Assembly: GCF_001659605.2 (NCBI RefSeq)
Contig: NC_035164.2
Span: forward strand, 16,547,393-16,611,392
Reading direction: 5' to 3'
DNA: 64,000 nucleotides
From: Manihot esculenta
Lineage: Eukaryota > Streptophyta > Magnoliopsida > Malpighiales > Euphorbiaceae
The position numbers and the translations under genes are program-made. Below are positions 48,531 through 59,500 of the stretch, in pieces (within the stretch, counting starts at the first letter, position 1; the number at the start of each line of letters is the position of its first letter). Below the pieces are notes generated by a model that was given only the letters and a program-made list of their open reading frames with translations, was not told the origin of the DNA and searched no databases.

Positions 48531-49027
48531 TATGTAGCCAATTGAGTATAATTTGATCAATCATACAAATCCTATGAGAATTCTTTTTATCTCTAAAAAT
48601 AATATTTCAACCTAGAACTTGATTTTTGATCATTGATTTTCACATTTTAATTCTTCAATTAACAATTCAATGAGGATCAACACTAAGCAAACATTAAAGC
48701 ATAAGATACTCAAAGCTTAAACTTCATATCATTGAACACAACTAAATCCACTAATTAAATTAAAGTAGTACAACCTAACTCTAAAATTTAAACAAAACTA
48801 GTCAATCACGTTCATATTAATAAAAGAAGGTAGAAAATAAACCTAATGAAATAAACATGATACTAAGTGAGAATAGAAGAACTCAAGTTGAATACCAATC
48901 TTGATAATCTTAGCTATGATCCTCCTTTGCGAAGTATAGAAATGGTTGTCATCCTTTTTTCTGAACATCTAATTTTAAAGCTAATATTTTGTATTCTCTA
49001 TAGAATAGTAACTCTTTATATAAGAAA

Positions 49028-49029
<2 letters not shown>

Positions 49030-49079
<50 letters not shown>
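49030..49079. repeat. (AT)n microsatellite
   Basis: About 24 uninterrupted AT dinucleotides, in a spacer (48541-49175) in which no gene is seen. Confidence 0.95.
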
Positions 49080-49082
<3 letters not shown>

Positions 49083-49175
49083 CTGGTGCTTTTTATGGTA
49101 TTTTCTGGGTTTATCTCTTGAACATTGACCATTACTTTTCTTTTCTGTTTACTTTGTCTATCTTGCTTTTGATTT

Positions 49176-50275
49176 TTATGGCTGAGAGAATCCCATAACA
49201 GTCATCTTCATTACTGTCACAGTGAGAAGATGCCGAACCTTTACTGGAGGATGACGTGTTTGATAACGCTGTCGACTCCGTTTCCGAGCTTGACTGTTTT
49301 TTAACTTTTCTTCAGCTAGATGCCTTCTTTTGTTTACCAGAGGATTCCTTTGATGATTTTTTATCAAAGGATTGCTTTATTTTTTCTTTTTCTCCTGAAG
49401 TAAGTTGGTTGAACATCTGCTGACAAATTATCTTATATTCTTCAAGGGTTTTAGTTGCTGCTAATAAGGCCTGGCATTGGGCTTTTTAAACTGCAAATGA
49501 TGGCTCTCTTTGTAGTGTTAATTTATCAGCATAAAACACAGTAGGGAACTGTACTTTTTTAAATATCCAGTTTTTTACAACTATTTTTGTGGTAGAGTTC
49601 CTGAATGGAATAATCCCCACCATTTTACTTTGTGCTTTCTTATTATCACTGAAATATTTAATTCTGTTATATACTGAAAATCAAAATACCATTTATATAC
49701 CTAGGAAATAAAAAATTGTGTACAAAAATACATTAAAGGAGGAATATATTTTTCACTCTGGGCAGGTTTATAATTGGTTTTGAAATACTAATATACTTGA
49801 AAAACTCCTGGTAACAAAATATCATTAGTAATACCTTTACATTGCCACCATTTTAAAAATCAGTTTGGAAATCTGGTGGTAGTTTTAATACTTTGTTGAT
49901 CAAAATATATCAACCATGAATGAGTAGTGGTTGGGTTTTTAATATAAAAAATATTTTTTCATGCTTCTATATAGTCAAAATAATTATATGAAGAACAATA
50001 CTTTTTTAAATTTTTAAATGATAATGAAGTGTATAAATTCGAGGTCGGCCAATCCTTTAGATGAATAACTCGTTTTATTTGGATAGAGGTTTTATTTGGA
50101 TAGAGGAATATATTATTACATTTTTATGATTTTTATCAAAATTATGTTTTATTTTAACTGATGCTGTTTCTTCTAAAATACTATAATAATAATCCTAAGG
50201 TTTTGACAAATCCTTCGGTGTAAAATACCAATTTTCAGGATAATACTTTCTAATTACTTCCCATGGATTTATATC
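49176..50275 (-). pseudogene. decayed retroelement- or pararetrovirus-like coding remnant
   Basis: The minus strand reads as a once-continuous protein of roughly 350 codons, now with many stops. It starts near 50275 (INPWEVIRKYYPENWYF), with Trp/Tyr-rich blocks FPNWFLKWWQCKG near 49850, VYKWYFDF near 49700 and KVKWWGLFHS near 49630. A Lys/Arg-rich tail at 49176-49367 is open for 63 codons. The Trp-rich blocks remind me of plant retroelement or endogenous pararetrovirus polyproteins, but I cannot place the family firmly. The Athila element at 50276 interrupts its upstream end, so it is older than that insertion. Confidence 0.4.
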
Positions 50276-52018
50276 TGACTTGCGGTTGTCGAAACCGGTC
50301 AAAAATAACCTTTCCGATTGTCAACAATTTTACAACTGCAGATAGTGGTAAAGGATCGAATCCACATAGAATTGAAAACTTATCTATTTTTCTCAACAAG
50401 ACCAAGAGATTAAACTGAATGAGAAACTGAAAGCAAGTAACTAAAAGCGGAACAAAAGTAAAGTGCAATAAAAGTAAAAAGGGGGGTTTTGAGATTGATT
50501 TGATTAGCAAACTATTGAAAGCAATTAAATGAGCAAGTAATTAAAATAAAAGAGAAATTCAATATGAGAAAGGTCTAGTTGAAGAGATGGATCCACTTTG
50601 GTTGTTCGGATTGATCATTGAAACTTATGTTCTCTTGATTGATTCAATAGATTAATTATGGGGATGGAAAACGCTTCTCACCACCATGTCTCTCCTTATG
50701 ATTAAATCAATTAGGGAACGTTCTCTAATCAATTACTAATTAACAAATTGCCAAGGAACGTCTTTAGGCCTTAGGCATCAAAATAATTGTCAATTGCATG
50801 AAGAAATAGAGAGATCCAATCCTAGCTACCCAAACGCATGAAGATGTTGCTAGATCATACAATTCTTTAGTTGTTACACTAAGTGTTCTTATGTTTGAAT
50901 AATTCCAGCAATTACGGACTAAAAATTATCTAAACTAACAATCAATTACCTTGCAATCAAGAATCAAGTGGCCAATTTGATCAAAACAACAAAGTAATCA
51001 TAGATTCAAGTATCAAATTGCATGAATATTGAACAAACCAAAGACAAATAGTTTATGTTCAGATCTCACAATCCATAAAACAACCTTAGTTTCAATCAAT
51101 CTTCAACTAGAATAAAAGGTTTCAGCCACTCATGGCTAAAACAAAAATAAAAAACAAGAAGAAAAGATGAAAAGGGGAACCGAATGGAGGAGATGGAGCT
51201 TGGTGCGCCTCCCTTGCCTTGGCCGAATGGTGTGGGTGTAGAGTGCTGGTCCGCTGGCCTCTTTGGAGTCTTTAAATATATTTTAAGATGCTAGCCTAGG
51301 GTTTCTTGGCTGTCCATGAGTCTTTAAGAGGCTGTCCAAAATGCCCTTGGTCCAAGATGTGCCATCCATACACATGTGAGAAGGGAAAAAAGTGGGGCAT
51401 GGGTGGCTCTTGCAAGAGTGCATCTTTTGGTCTTTGTTTGCTGCCCAAGTGTCTTCAAGATGCTGTCCAAGGTGCCCAAGACTTGCCTTCACACTCTCCT
51501 TGCCGCCCATGCACTAATAAGGAAGGTGGAGCCTCCTTTGCAATTTGAATTTTGAATGTGCAAGGCATGAGGTGGCAAGCATGTGATCTTTGGATTTGGC
51601 TTCCTTGATAAGCTGAATTTTGAAATTCAAAATTTGAGTATGATTCTTGAAGATTTGAAATTCAAAATACTTTCCTTATTTGGCTCTTCTTATATGGCAA
51701 CTTGAGACTTGGCTTTTTGAATAAGGAAAAGGCTACTTGGAGATTTGAAATTTGAATTTTAAATTGCTTTGACTGAATGTTCTTTCCTTCTTTGCCACTT
51801 TCCTTATTTAGAACTTTCCTTATTTAGCTTTACTTGAATTCAACTTGGTAGGCTTGCTCTCCTTTGCTCCATTTAAGGCAGTTTTAAGGGTATTTTCTCC
51901 AAAATGTCCTTTTTTACCATTTTCTGCAAAATAATGTCAAGAGCACTAAATTAAACAGAAATCATGTAAATAATCACCAATAATATCAAGATAAAATGGA
52001 CTAAAATATGTTCTATCA
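50276..52018 (-). repeat. Athila 3' LTR (about 1.74 kb)
   Basis: Starts TGACTTGCGGTTGTCG, ends TGTTCTATCA, and is followed by the polypurine tract. It aligns with the two halves of the solo LTR at 14287-25553, with shared landmarks CTCACCACCATGTCTCTCC, GGCAGTTTTAAGGG and GGTTTCAGCYACTCATGGCT. Confidence 0.87.
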
Positions 52019-52033
52019 AATACCCCCCACACC
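52019..52033 (-). promoter_or_regulatory. polypurine tract of the Athila element
   Basis: Read on the minus strand, GGTGTGGGGGGTATT directly precedes the 3' LTR. Confidence 0.83.
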
Positions 52034-53109
52034 TAGCCTTTTGTTTGTCCTCAAGCAAATAAACATAGTCAAATAAGCTTTCTTTGCTACTTGATCCTTA
52101 TTTCCACTTAAGCTCTTACTCTAGACACCTATTTTGAATCATTGCAGTGAAGAATATATGCATGAAGGTTACTCACCTTCTTTCCTTGTTTCCCTTTACT
52201 TACCATGGCTAGGATTTGTTTTACTCAAGAGAGAGATCATACATGCACATATTATTTGTTCAAATAAGACTCTTTTTAGCTTTCAAATTGACTTGCCCTT
52301 ACCTTGAAGTACTTTATTCAGTCTTTTGCAGTTAAATCTTGCTTGAAAAAGTCACCAACCTTTTGACGTGAAGGTACATATTGGTGATACCCACCCCCAG
52401 TTACTCAGTTGGTCACCTGTCCAAGTGGCTACTAGCTCTGTTCATAGTCTTTCAACCATCGGAACAGTTTTGAATTTGTGCTCATGAGGTCTTTGCCTTT
52501 GCTGAATTTTCTTTCTCTCAATGATTTGGGCAAATCAACACCAATTACTAAAAAAAGTCATGTTAAGTTCATTCACACAATTTTCAATTTATTCTCTCTA
52601 ATGAGTGTCATCAATATATTTTTCACCATGGCAAGCTCAAAGATTCAATTCAAAAGGCAATTCTCAAACATGAATATAGCTCACTGCAATTGATTCAACA
52701 TAAGTTTAAAGAGTCATCACATCAATGGGGTCATGGAAAGAAAAACTCATCCAACATAGTTCATCAGTTTGAGTAGAGCAAATCAAAAAGAAGAAGAAGG
52801 TTGTGGTTGTGTGTGTGTTATTGAAAGCATAAATGAAAACAAACTAAAGGGAAGACTGAAAGCAAAAATCGCATGAATTGAAACAAAGTAAAGCCAAAAT
52901 CGCAAATCTGAAAGGAAAAAATGAAAAAATTTCGCAGACTGAGAGGAAAAGAAGAAGAAGAAGAGAAGAAGAAGAGGAGAAAAGAAGAAGAGAAAGAGAG
53001 ACATGCACCCTCATACCTAAATCATGCATTGTCCTCAATGTATAAGAAAAATAAGAGAGCAAAGGAAACTGAGTACTCCCCTAGGGTGTGGTGTGCATGG
53101 CATGATCAC
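52034..53109 (-). other. Athila 3' noncoding region, integrase absent
   Basis: Between the polypurine tract and the RNase H end there is no recognisable integrase or envelope-like reading frame. A purine-rich AAGAAGAAG stretch (52920-53000) gives long but low-complexity frames on both strands. CATGCATTGTCCTCAATG-type sequence near 53025 resembles noncoding sequence of Athila-like elements. Confidence 0.65.
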
Positions 53110-54189
53110 TTAGGCTGAATGATTGACGAACAGATGTTTGTCTGGGAAGTCTTCCTTGACTGGACAAGGTGTAGAGCTAGATGGAAGCCAGCTGAGGTGG
53201 TCGGCTACAAGATTTTCTTTCCCTTTCTTGTCTCTTATCTCCAGATCAAATTCTTGTAATAACAGAATCCACCGAATGAGTCTCGATTTTGCTTTCTTTT
53301 TCTTGATCAGATATCGCAAAGCTGCATAGTCAGAATAGACAATGACTTTGGTTCCCAAGAGATATGAATTTCTCTAAAGCAAATACAACAGCCAAGAGCT
53401 CCTTTTCTATTGTTGTGTAGTTGCTTTGTGTAGCATCCAATGTGCGGGAGGCATAATGAATGACGTGGGGTGAGTTTCCCACACGTTGCCCCAAGACTGC
53501 TCCCACTGCATAGTTGCTTGCATCACACATGATTTCAAAGGGCAAGTTCCAATCAGGTGCTTGAATAATTGGGGCAATCACAAGCAATTGTTTTATCAAA
53601 TCAAATGCTCTTTTGCAACCTGCATCAAAATCAAATGTAACATCTTGTTGAAGCAATTTACATAATGGCTGTGTGATTTTGGAAAAATCTTTTATGAATC
53701 TCTTGTAGAATCCTGCATGGCCAAGGAAAGAATGGATTTCTTTAACATTTGTAGGATAAGGCAGATTTTTTATTGTGTCTACCTTAGCCTTGTCTACTTC
53801 AATTCCTTTAGCTAAAAAAATATGTCCTAGAACTATACCTTGATTAACCATAAAATGACATTTCTCATAATTAAGTACAAGATTAGACTTAAGGCATCTC
53901 TGTAGGATCTTTTCCAAGTTGGCAAGGCATTCTTCAAAGGAGTTACCATGCACTATGAAGTCATCCATGAACACTTCAATTGTCTTACCCATATAGTCAG
54001 AGAATATGCTCATCATGCATCGCTGAAAGGTGGCAGGTGCATTGCATAGTCCAAATGGCATTCTTCTAAAGGCAAAAGTGCTAAAAGGACAAGTGAAGGT
54101 GGTCTTCTCTTGGTCCTCTAGAGCAACTGGAATCTAATAAAAACCTGAATAACCATCAAGACAACAATAATGGGACTTACCTGCAAGCC
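53110..54189 (-). pseudogene. Athila reverse transcriptase and RNase H, broken
   Basis: Minus strand. RT runs from the element D junction at 54189 (AGKSHYCCLDGYSGFY, then an in-frame TAG) through MPFGLCNAPATFQRCMMSIF and the catalytic FMDDF at about 53970. It continues with NYEKCHFMV, GIEVDKAKVDTI, FLGHAGFYKRFIKDFSKI and the connection domain. RNase H follows ([42 protein letters not shown]), then a frameshift near 53345, and ends [10 protein letters not shown]...[13 protein letters not shown]...ADHLSWLP at 53110. The sequence type is Athila. Insertion of D at 54189 plus the frameshift and stop inactivate it. Confidence 0.9.
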
Positions 54190-54836
54190 TGTAACGACCC
54201 GGAAATCCGACCCGTTACCGGCGCTAGGATCCAGATCGGCTTAAGGCCGCCGGGACCCGTAGCAAGCCAACATACCTCCTGTAAATCTGTGGAATCCCAT
54301 ACATAACAACATATACGTGATCTGCAAAAATTTTCTTTTCTCTTATCCAAGCAAAACCTGTGCATGCACAAATCATACATAAACCCCACACTGGAGTCCT
54401 CATCAAATACTCCAATGGGGTATCATCATCATACATATCAGCTTGGATAATCATGGTCATTAACATCATTACTCATTAAACACTCTGTACATAATGGGGA
54501 TTCACACACCTCTAGGTCAAGCACTACTATAATCCTCAATACATCATCAAATCATTCATTACATTACATGGTCATAATTACTCATTACATCATATTCATG
54601 TCCACTACTATCTATTACAACATACTTGACTTAACTTCCCTCTAGCCGACTTCCTGATCTATCCTGTACCTGCAACTCTGGGGATAAAGGGAGTGGGGTG
54701 AGCTACTAGAGCCCAATGAGCAGAATAATAAAATATCAATTTAAATCATGCTTTCATGTATGCGCCATAACACAAACATTTCACAACAAGGATGAACTTG
54801 TCACCATTTAGCCCCTATCTTTCTTACTTATACATG

Positions 54837-54924
54837 CCGGGGGCGTAGAGCCGTAGCAGGCACACCCGGACTTCCATAATCTGTCATAGTGCCAGGGGCG
54901 TAGAGCCGTAGCAGGCACACCTGG
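54837..54924 (-). repeat. two tandem covarying hairpin units in the D LTR
   Basis: Unit 1 has arms CCGGG (54837-54841) and CCCGG (54865-54869). Unit 2 has arms CCAGG (54892-54896) and CCTGG (54920-54924). The loops are nearly identical (GGCGTAGAGCCGTAGCAGG). The middle stem pair changes from G-C to A-T with pairing kept. The same copies lie at 62423-62510 in the other LTR. They would be transcribed within R or U5. Confidence 0.8.
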
Positions 54925-55323
54925 ACTCACATAGGCTATCGTGACATACAAGGGCTAATGGATCATTCAACATTCATCCACATCAACAACAAAGTATGCA
55001 ATGCAACATCTTCGTGAATTCTAATGCAAACAGCCTAATATATCTCATGGCATTCATGATGCGTGAATCATGCTAAAACATTTCATTAATTTACTTTAAA
55101 ATTTAAAGTTTATTCCACTCACCTCTGGCTAGCTCTGAAGAGACTCTGAAGCAGCTGGCTCACTGCTGGGGGTCTCGGTTCCTCGGGTCCGAACCTACAC
55201 AGGTGGACTCAAATGAGGGACCAAACATACATGAACATGACTCTAAAATACTCCCCAAAAACCCCCTAAAACATCCTGAAAACATCACATGAAAACATGC
55301 AAGAAATGGCTGAACAGGGCACT

Positions 55324-55506
55324 TTCGGCGGCAGGTTCGGCGGCCGAAAGTCCCTCCAGAGACGAAAGTCAGGCAGGTTCGGCGGCACCTTCGGCGGCCG
55401 AAAGTGCCAGACAGAGACGAAAGTCTCTTTTCGGGGGCACCTTCGGCAGCCGAATGCTGCCTCCTCAAGAGGGGTTCGGCGGCCGAAACTCCCTTCGGCT
55501 GCCGAA
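55324..55506. repeat. palindrome cluster in the transcribed part of the D LTR
   Basis: Repeated TTCGGC(N)GCCGAA motifs and half-sites. Full copies are centred on A (55442-55454), G (55475-55487) and T (55494-55506), with others at 55336 and 55390. The arms are constant while the centre base varies. The equivalent cluster in the right LTR is at 62910-63092. Confidence 0.88.
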
Positions 55507-56033
55507 CCTGGTTTCTGCCAAACGGGCAGAAACTTGGTTCAAATGAACCTCCTGCCTCCCAAAACCATAAATCATGCATAAACTTGATCTACAACATGCA
55601 TACTTCACATACTTCACACCTAGGGGTCTCAAACTATCAAATACCCCATCTACAACACTTCCAACAACACATAAACAAGCTACATTGTTCATCAAAGCAT
55701 CAAAATCCATAAACTCAACATATACCCTAACATGCATTTCTACCCATAGATCTTGCATAAAACTTAGTTAAAACACATAAGGAGCTTAAGATCGGCTCTT
55801 ACCTCTTGAAGATCGAGAGAGAGACGACCCAAACTTGGAGATTCACGAAAATGAGCTCCTGAGTTTCCAAAGCTCCAAAACTTGGTTTAAATGTTCAAAA
55901 CTTGCAAGGTGAGTTTAAAACTCAAGAAAAATGGAAGAGATTTGGAGGAAGAACTCAAGATTTGCTAAGGGAAGGTCGGAAGCTTGCTGCGGCCGAAAAT
56001 GGGAGAAAACCTCGCCCATTTCGGCTAAGGGTC

Positions 56034-56043
56034 CCTTTTATAG
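56034..56043 (-). promoter_or_regulatory. TATA box of the D LTR (left copy)
   Basis: The minus strand reads CTATAAAAGG, about 360 bp from the U3 start. The same motif is at 63620-63629 (right LTR), 39122-39131 and 31503-31512 (E) and 5482-5491 (A). The start site is inferred to be 25-35 bases downstream. Confidence 0.8.
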
Positions 56044-56060
56044 TGGCTGGCCAGGCCACG

Positions 56061-56221
56061 TTCGGGGGCCGAAAGTGCCTCCGCATGCATGCAAGGTTCG
56101 GCGGCCGAACTTGACTTTCGGTGGCCGAACCTGGACTTCCCTCACTCATGCTTTCGGGGGCCTAACGTGCCTCCAAAACGCATGCATGTTCGGCGGCCGA
56201 ACTTGATTTTCGGCGGCCGAA
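56061..56221 (-). promoter_or_regulatory. U3 module array: RY motifs plus paired palindromes (left D LTR)
   Basis: Just upstream of the TATA box (minus sense). CATGCATG at 56084-56091 is followed by palindromes starting at 56097 and 56117. CATGCATG at 56181-56188 is followed by palindromes starting at 56189 and 56209. Each pair is spaced exactly 20 bp. Related TTCGGGGGCCGAA and TTCGGGGGCCTAA lie at 56061 and about 56154. The motif contains GCCGCC on one strand, the core of the ethylene-response-factor GCC box. The factor bound is unknown. Confidence 0.75.
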
Positions 56222-56399
56222 CCTGGGTTTCCCTCCAAAGACTTTTCATGTAAAAACTCATTTAAATTTCTTACTTAAAAACATGAAATACATGAAAACA
56301 TTTCATAAAATCGTAGTTTTACCCTTCTAGAGGTTTCCGACATCCGAGGTCCCACCGGACGGTAGGGATTTCGATACCAGAGTCTAGCCGGGTATTACA

Positions 56400-56412
56400 T
56401 TCTCCCCCCCTT
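56400..56412 (-). promoter_or_regulatory. polypurine tract of element D
   Basis: Minus-strand AAGGGGGGGAGAA immediately precedes the 3' LTR. Confidence 0.9.
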
Positions 56413-56518
56413 AAGAACATTCATCCCCGAATGTTCCTCAACTAACATACAAAGCATGGCATCAATCATAACATACAACATATCATACATGCAACACATA
56501 AAACAACTAACACTCACC

Positions 56519-59500
56519 TCAAAACAGATGGGGGTATTGCTGGAGCATGGACTCCCGTGTCTCCCAGGTACATTCTTCAATATTGTGGTGGTTCCAAAGG
56601 ACTTTCACCATCGGGATTTCCTTGTTCCTCAGCTTTCTGATCTGAGTGTCTAGGATCCGCACTGGCTGTTCTACATAGGTGAGATCCTCTTGGATCTCTA
56701 CATCAGGCTCACTGAGAACCTTGCTCGGATCTGACACGTACTTCCGTAATAGAGAAACATGGAAAACCGGATGGATTCTCTCCATCGAAGCAGGCAAGTC
56801 TAGCTTGTACGACACATTACCGACCCTCTGAAGCACCTCGAAAGGACCGATGTACCGTGGAGCTAACTTACCCTTCTTCCCGAACCGAACCACTCCTTTC
56901 ATAGGAGACACCTTGAGTAAAACCAAATCCCCCTCCTGAAACTCTAGCTGTCTTCTGCGGACATCTGCATAACTCTTCTGCCGACTAGTAGCAGTCTTGA
57001 TCCTCTCTCTGATTATGGGTACCACCCTGCTGGTAAGCTCTACTAACTCCGGACCCGCAAGAGTCCTCTCTCCTACTTCCTCCCAGCAGATAGGTGATCT
57101 GCACTTCCTCCCATATAAAGCTTCATATGGAGCCATCCCTATGCTAGCATGATAGCTGTTATTGTAGGCAAACTCCACCAAAGGTAGATGCTGCCTCCAA
57201 GAACCGCCAAAATCTAGCACACACATTCTGAGCATATCCTCTATTGTCTGGATGGTCCTCTCTGACTGTCCGTCTGTCTGTGGGTGGAAGGCAGTACTGA
57301 AGTCTAATCTGGTACCCATAGCGTTCTGCAGACTCCGCCAAAACCTGGAGGTGAACTGGGGCCCTCTATCTGACACTATAGATACCGGGACCCCATGCAG
57401 TCTGACAATCTCATCTACGTACACCTGCGCCAACTTGTCCACAGAGTAACCACTCCTGACAGGGATGAAGTGAGCAGATTTGGTGAGTCTGTCCACAATC
57501 ACCCATATGGAGTCCAATCTGTTGGACGTCGCCGGTAACCCCACTACGAAGTCCATAGTTATATTCTCCCATTTCCACTCTGGAATCGGTAGTGGATTCA
57601 ACATTCCAGCCGGCTTCTGATGCTCTAGTTTCACCCTCTGACACACATCGCAGGCTGACACGAACAGTGCCACGTCCTTCTTCATAGCTGGCCACCAATA
57701 CACTCTCTTCAGATCCTGATACATCTTGGTGGCTCCAGGGTGAACACTATACCTGGTATTATGGGCTTCCCCCATAATATCTCCCTTCAGACCAATGTCA
57801 TCTGGCACACATAATCTGTTCCCGTAGCGGAGGATCCCCTTTTCATCAAACTTGAACTCATTACTCTGGCCTGACTGAACCGTTCTGGCTATCCTGACCA
57901 ATTCTGGGTCCTCAAGCTGTTTCTGAGCTACCTGCTCCAGAAACACGGGTGTCACTCTCATCTGAGCCACTAAAGCACCTGTGCCAGACAACTCCAACTG
58001 TAATCCCTCACTCATAAGTCTGTGGAACTCCTTCACCACCGGCCTCCTCTCTGCTGAAACGTGGGATAGACTGCCGAGTGATTTCCGGCTTAGGGCGTCT
58101 GCCACAACATTCGCCTTACCCGGATGGTACTGAATCTTGCAATCATAGTCACTCAACAGCTCTACCCATCTCCTCTGCCTCATGTTCAGTTCTCTCTGAC
58201 TCAGGATGTATTGCAGGCTCTTATGATCTGTGAAGATCTCACACTTTACCCCATAAAGGTAATGCCTCCACATCTTGAGTGCAAAGATCACTGCTGCCAT
58301 CTCTAGGTCATGTGTGGGGTAATTCAGCTCATGCTTCTTCAGCTGCCTAGAAGCATAAGCGATCACCCTCTCATTTTGCATTAGTACACAACCCAGTCCC
58401 ACACGGGACGCGTCACAATATACTGAGAAGTCATCATCACTTTTTGGCAGAGCTAACACCGGTGCTGAAGTCAACCTCCTCTTAAGCTCCTCAAAGCTTT
58501 CCTCACACTGATCGGTCCATACGAACTTCTGATTCTTCTTTGTCAATTTGGTCATAGGAGCAGCAATCTTTGAAAAGTCCTGAACGAACCTCCTGTAGTA
58601 ACCTGCTAAACCCAGAAAACTCTTGATCTCGGTCACTGTGGTGGGTCTAGGCCAGTTAGCTACAGCCTCTACCTTCTTGGGGTCTACTTCAATACCCTGT
58701 TCTGACACTATGTGCCCCAAGAATGAAATGCTCCTAAGCCAAAACTCACACTTGGAGAACTTGGCATACAAGCCATGCTCTCTCAAGGTCTGCAAAACTG
58801 TCCTCAGGTGATGGGCATGCTCCTCTGCATTTCTGGAATACACTAAGATATCATCTATGAAGACAATAACGAAGTGATCCAGATATTGACTGAATACTCT
58901 GTTCATGAGGTCCATGAATGCTGCAGGGGCGTTGGTCAACCCAAACGGCATCACAAGGAACTCATAGTGCCCATACCTGGTCCTGAAAGCTGTTTTCGGT
59001 ACATCTTCACTCCTTATCCTCAACTGATGGTACCCTGATCTCAGATCTATTTTGGAGAAACAACCTGCTCCTGCTAGCTGGTCGAATAGATCGTCGATCC
59101 TCGGTAAAGGGTACTTGTTCTTGGTAGTGACCTTGTTCAACTGTCTGTAGTCGATACAAAGTCTGAGGGATCCATCCTTCTTCCTCACAAACAAAACCGG
59201 AGCACCCCAAGGTGAAGTACTCGGTCGGATGAAACCCTTATCTACCAGCTCTTGCAACTGTTCCTTCAGTTCCTTCAATTCAGCTGGTGCCATCCTGTAG
59301 GGAGGGATAGAGATCGGTCTGGTACCAGGCATTAACTCAATCTCGAACTCTATCTCCCTAGCAGGTGGTAACCCTGGCAGCTCGTCTGGGAAAACATCTA
59401 AGAACTCACTCACCACAGGCACTGAGGCGGGCTCTCTGACATGACTATCTAACTCCCTCACATGAGCTAGAAACCCCTGACATCCCCTCCTAAGCAACCT

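Larger units (their letters stand above)
54190..56399 (-). repeat. 3' LTR of element D (2210 bp)
   Basis: Starts TGTAACGACCCGG and ends GGGTATTACA. Reading the minus strand from 56399: promoter-side palindrome modules, TATA box, splice donor near 55802, palindrome cluster, second donor near 55122, two hairpin units, LTR end. The inferred U3 is about 390 bp and R plus U5 about 1.8 kb. Confidence 0.96.

Noticed and set aside
50250..50510. Open frame spanning the left end of the Athila LTR
   Set aside because: It crosses an LTR boundary and has no family resemblance; a chance frame.
52783..53118. Leu/Phe/Ser-rich and Lys/Glu-rich frames on opposite strands
   Set aside because: Low-complexity reading of an AAGAAGAAG tract in the Athila noncoding region.
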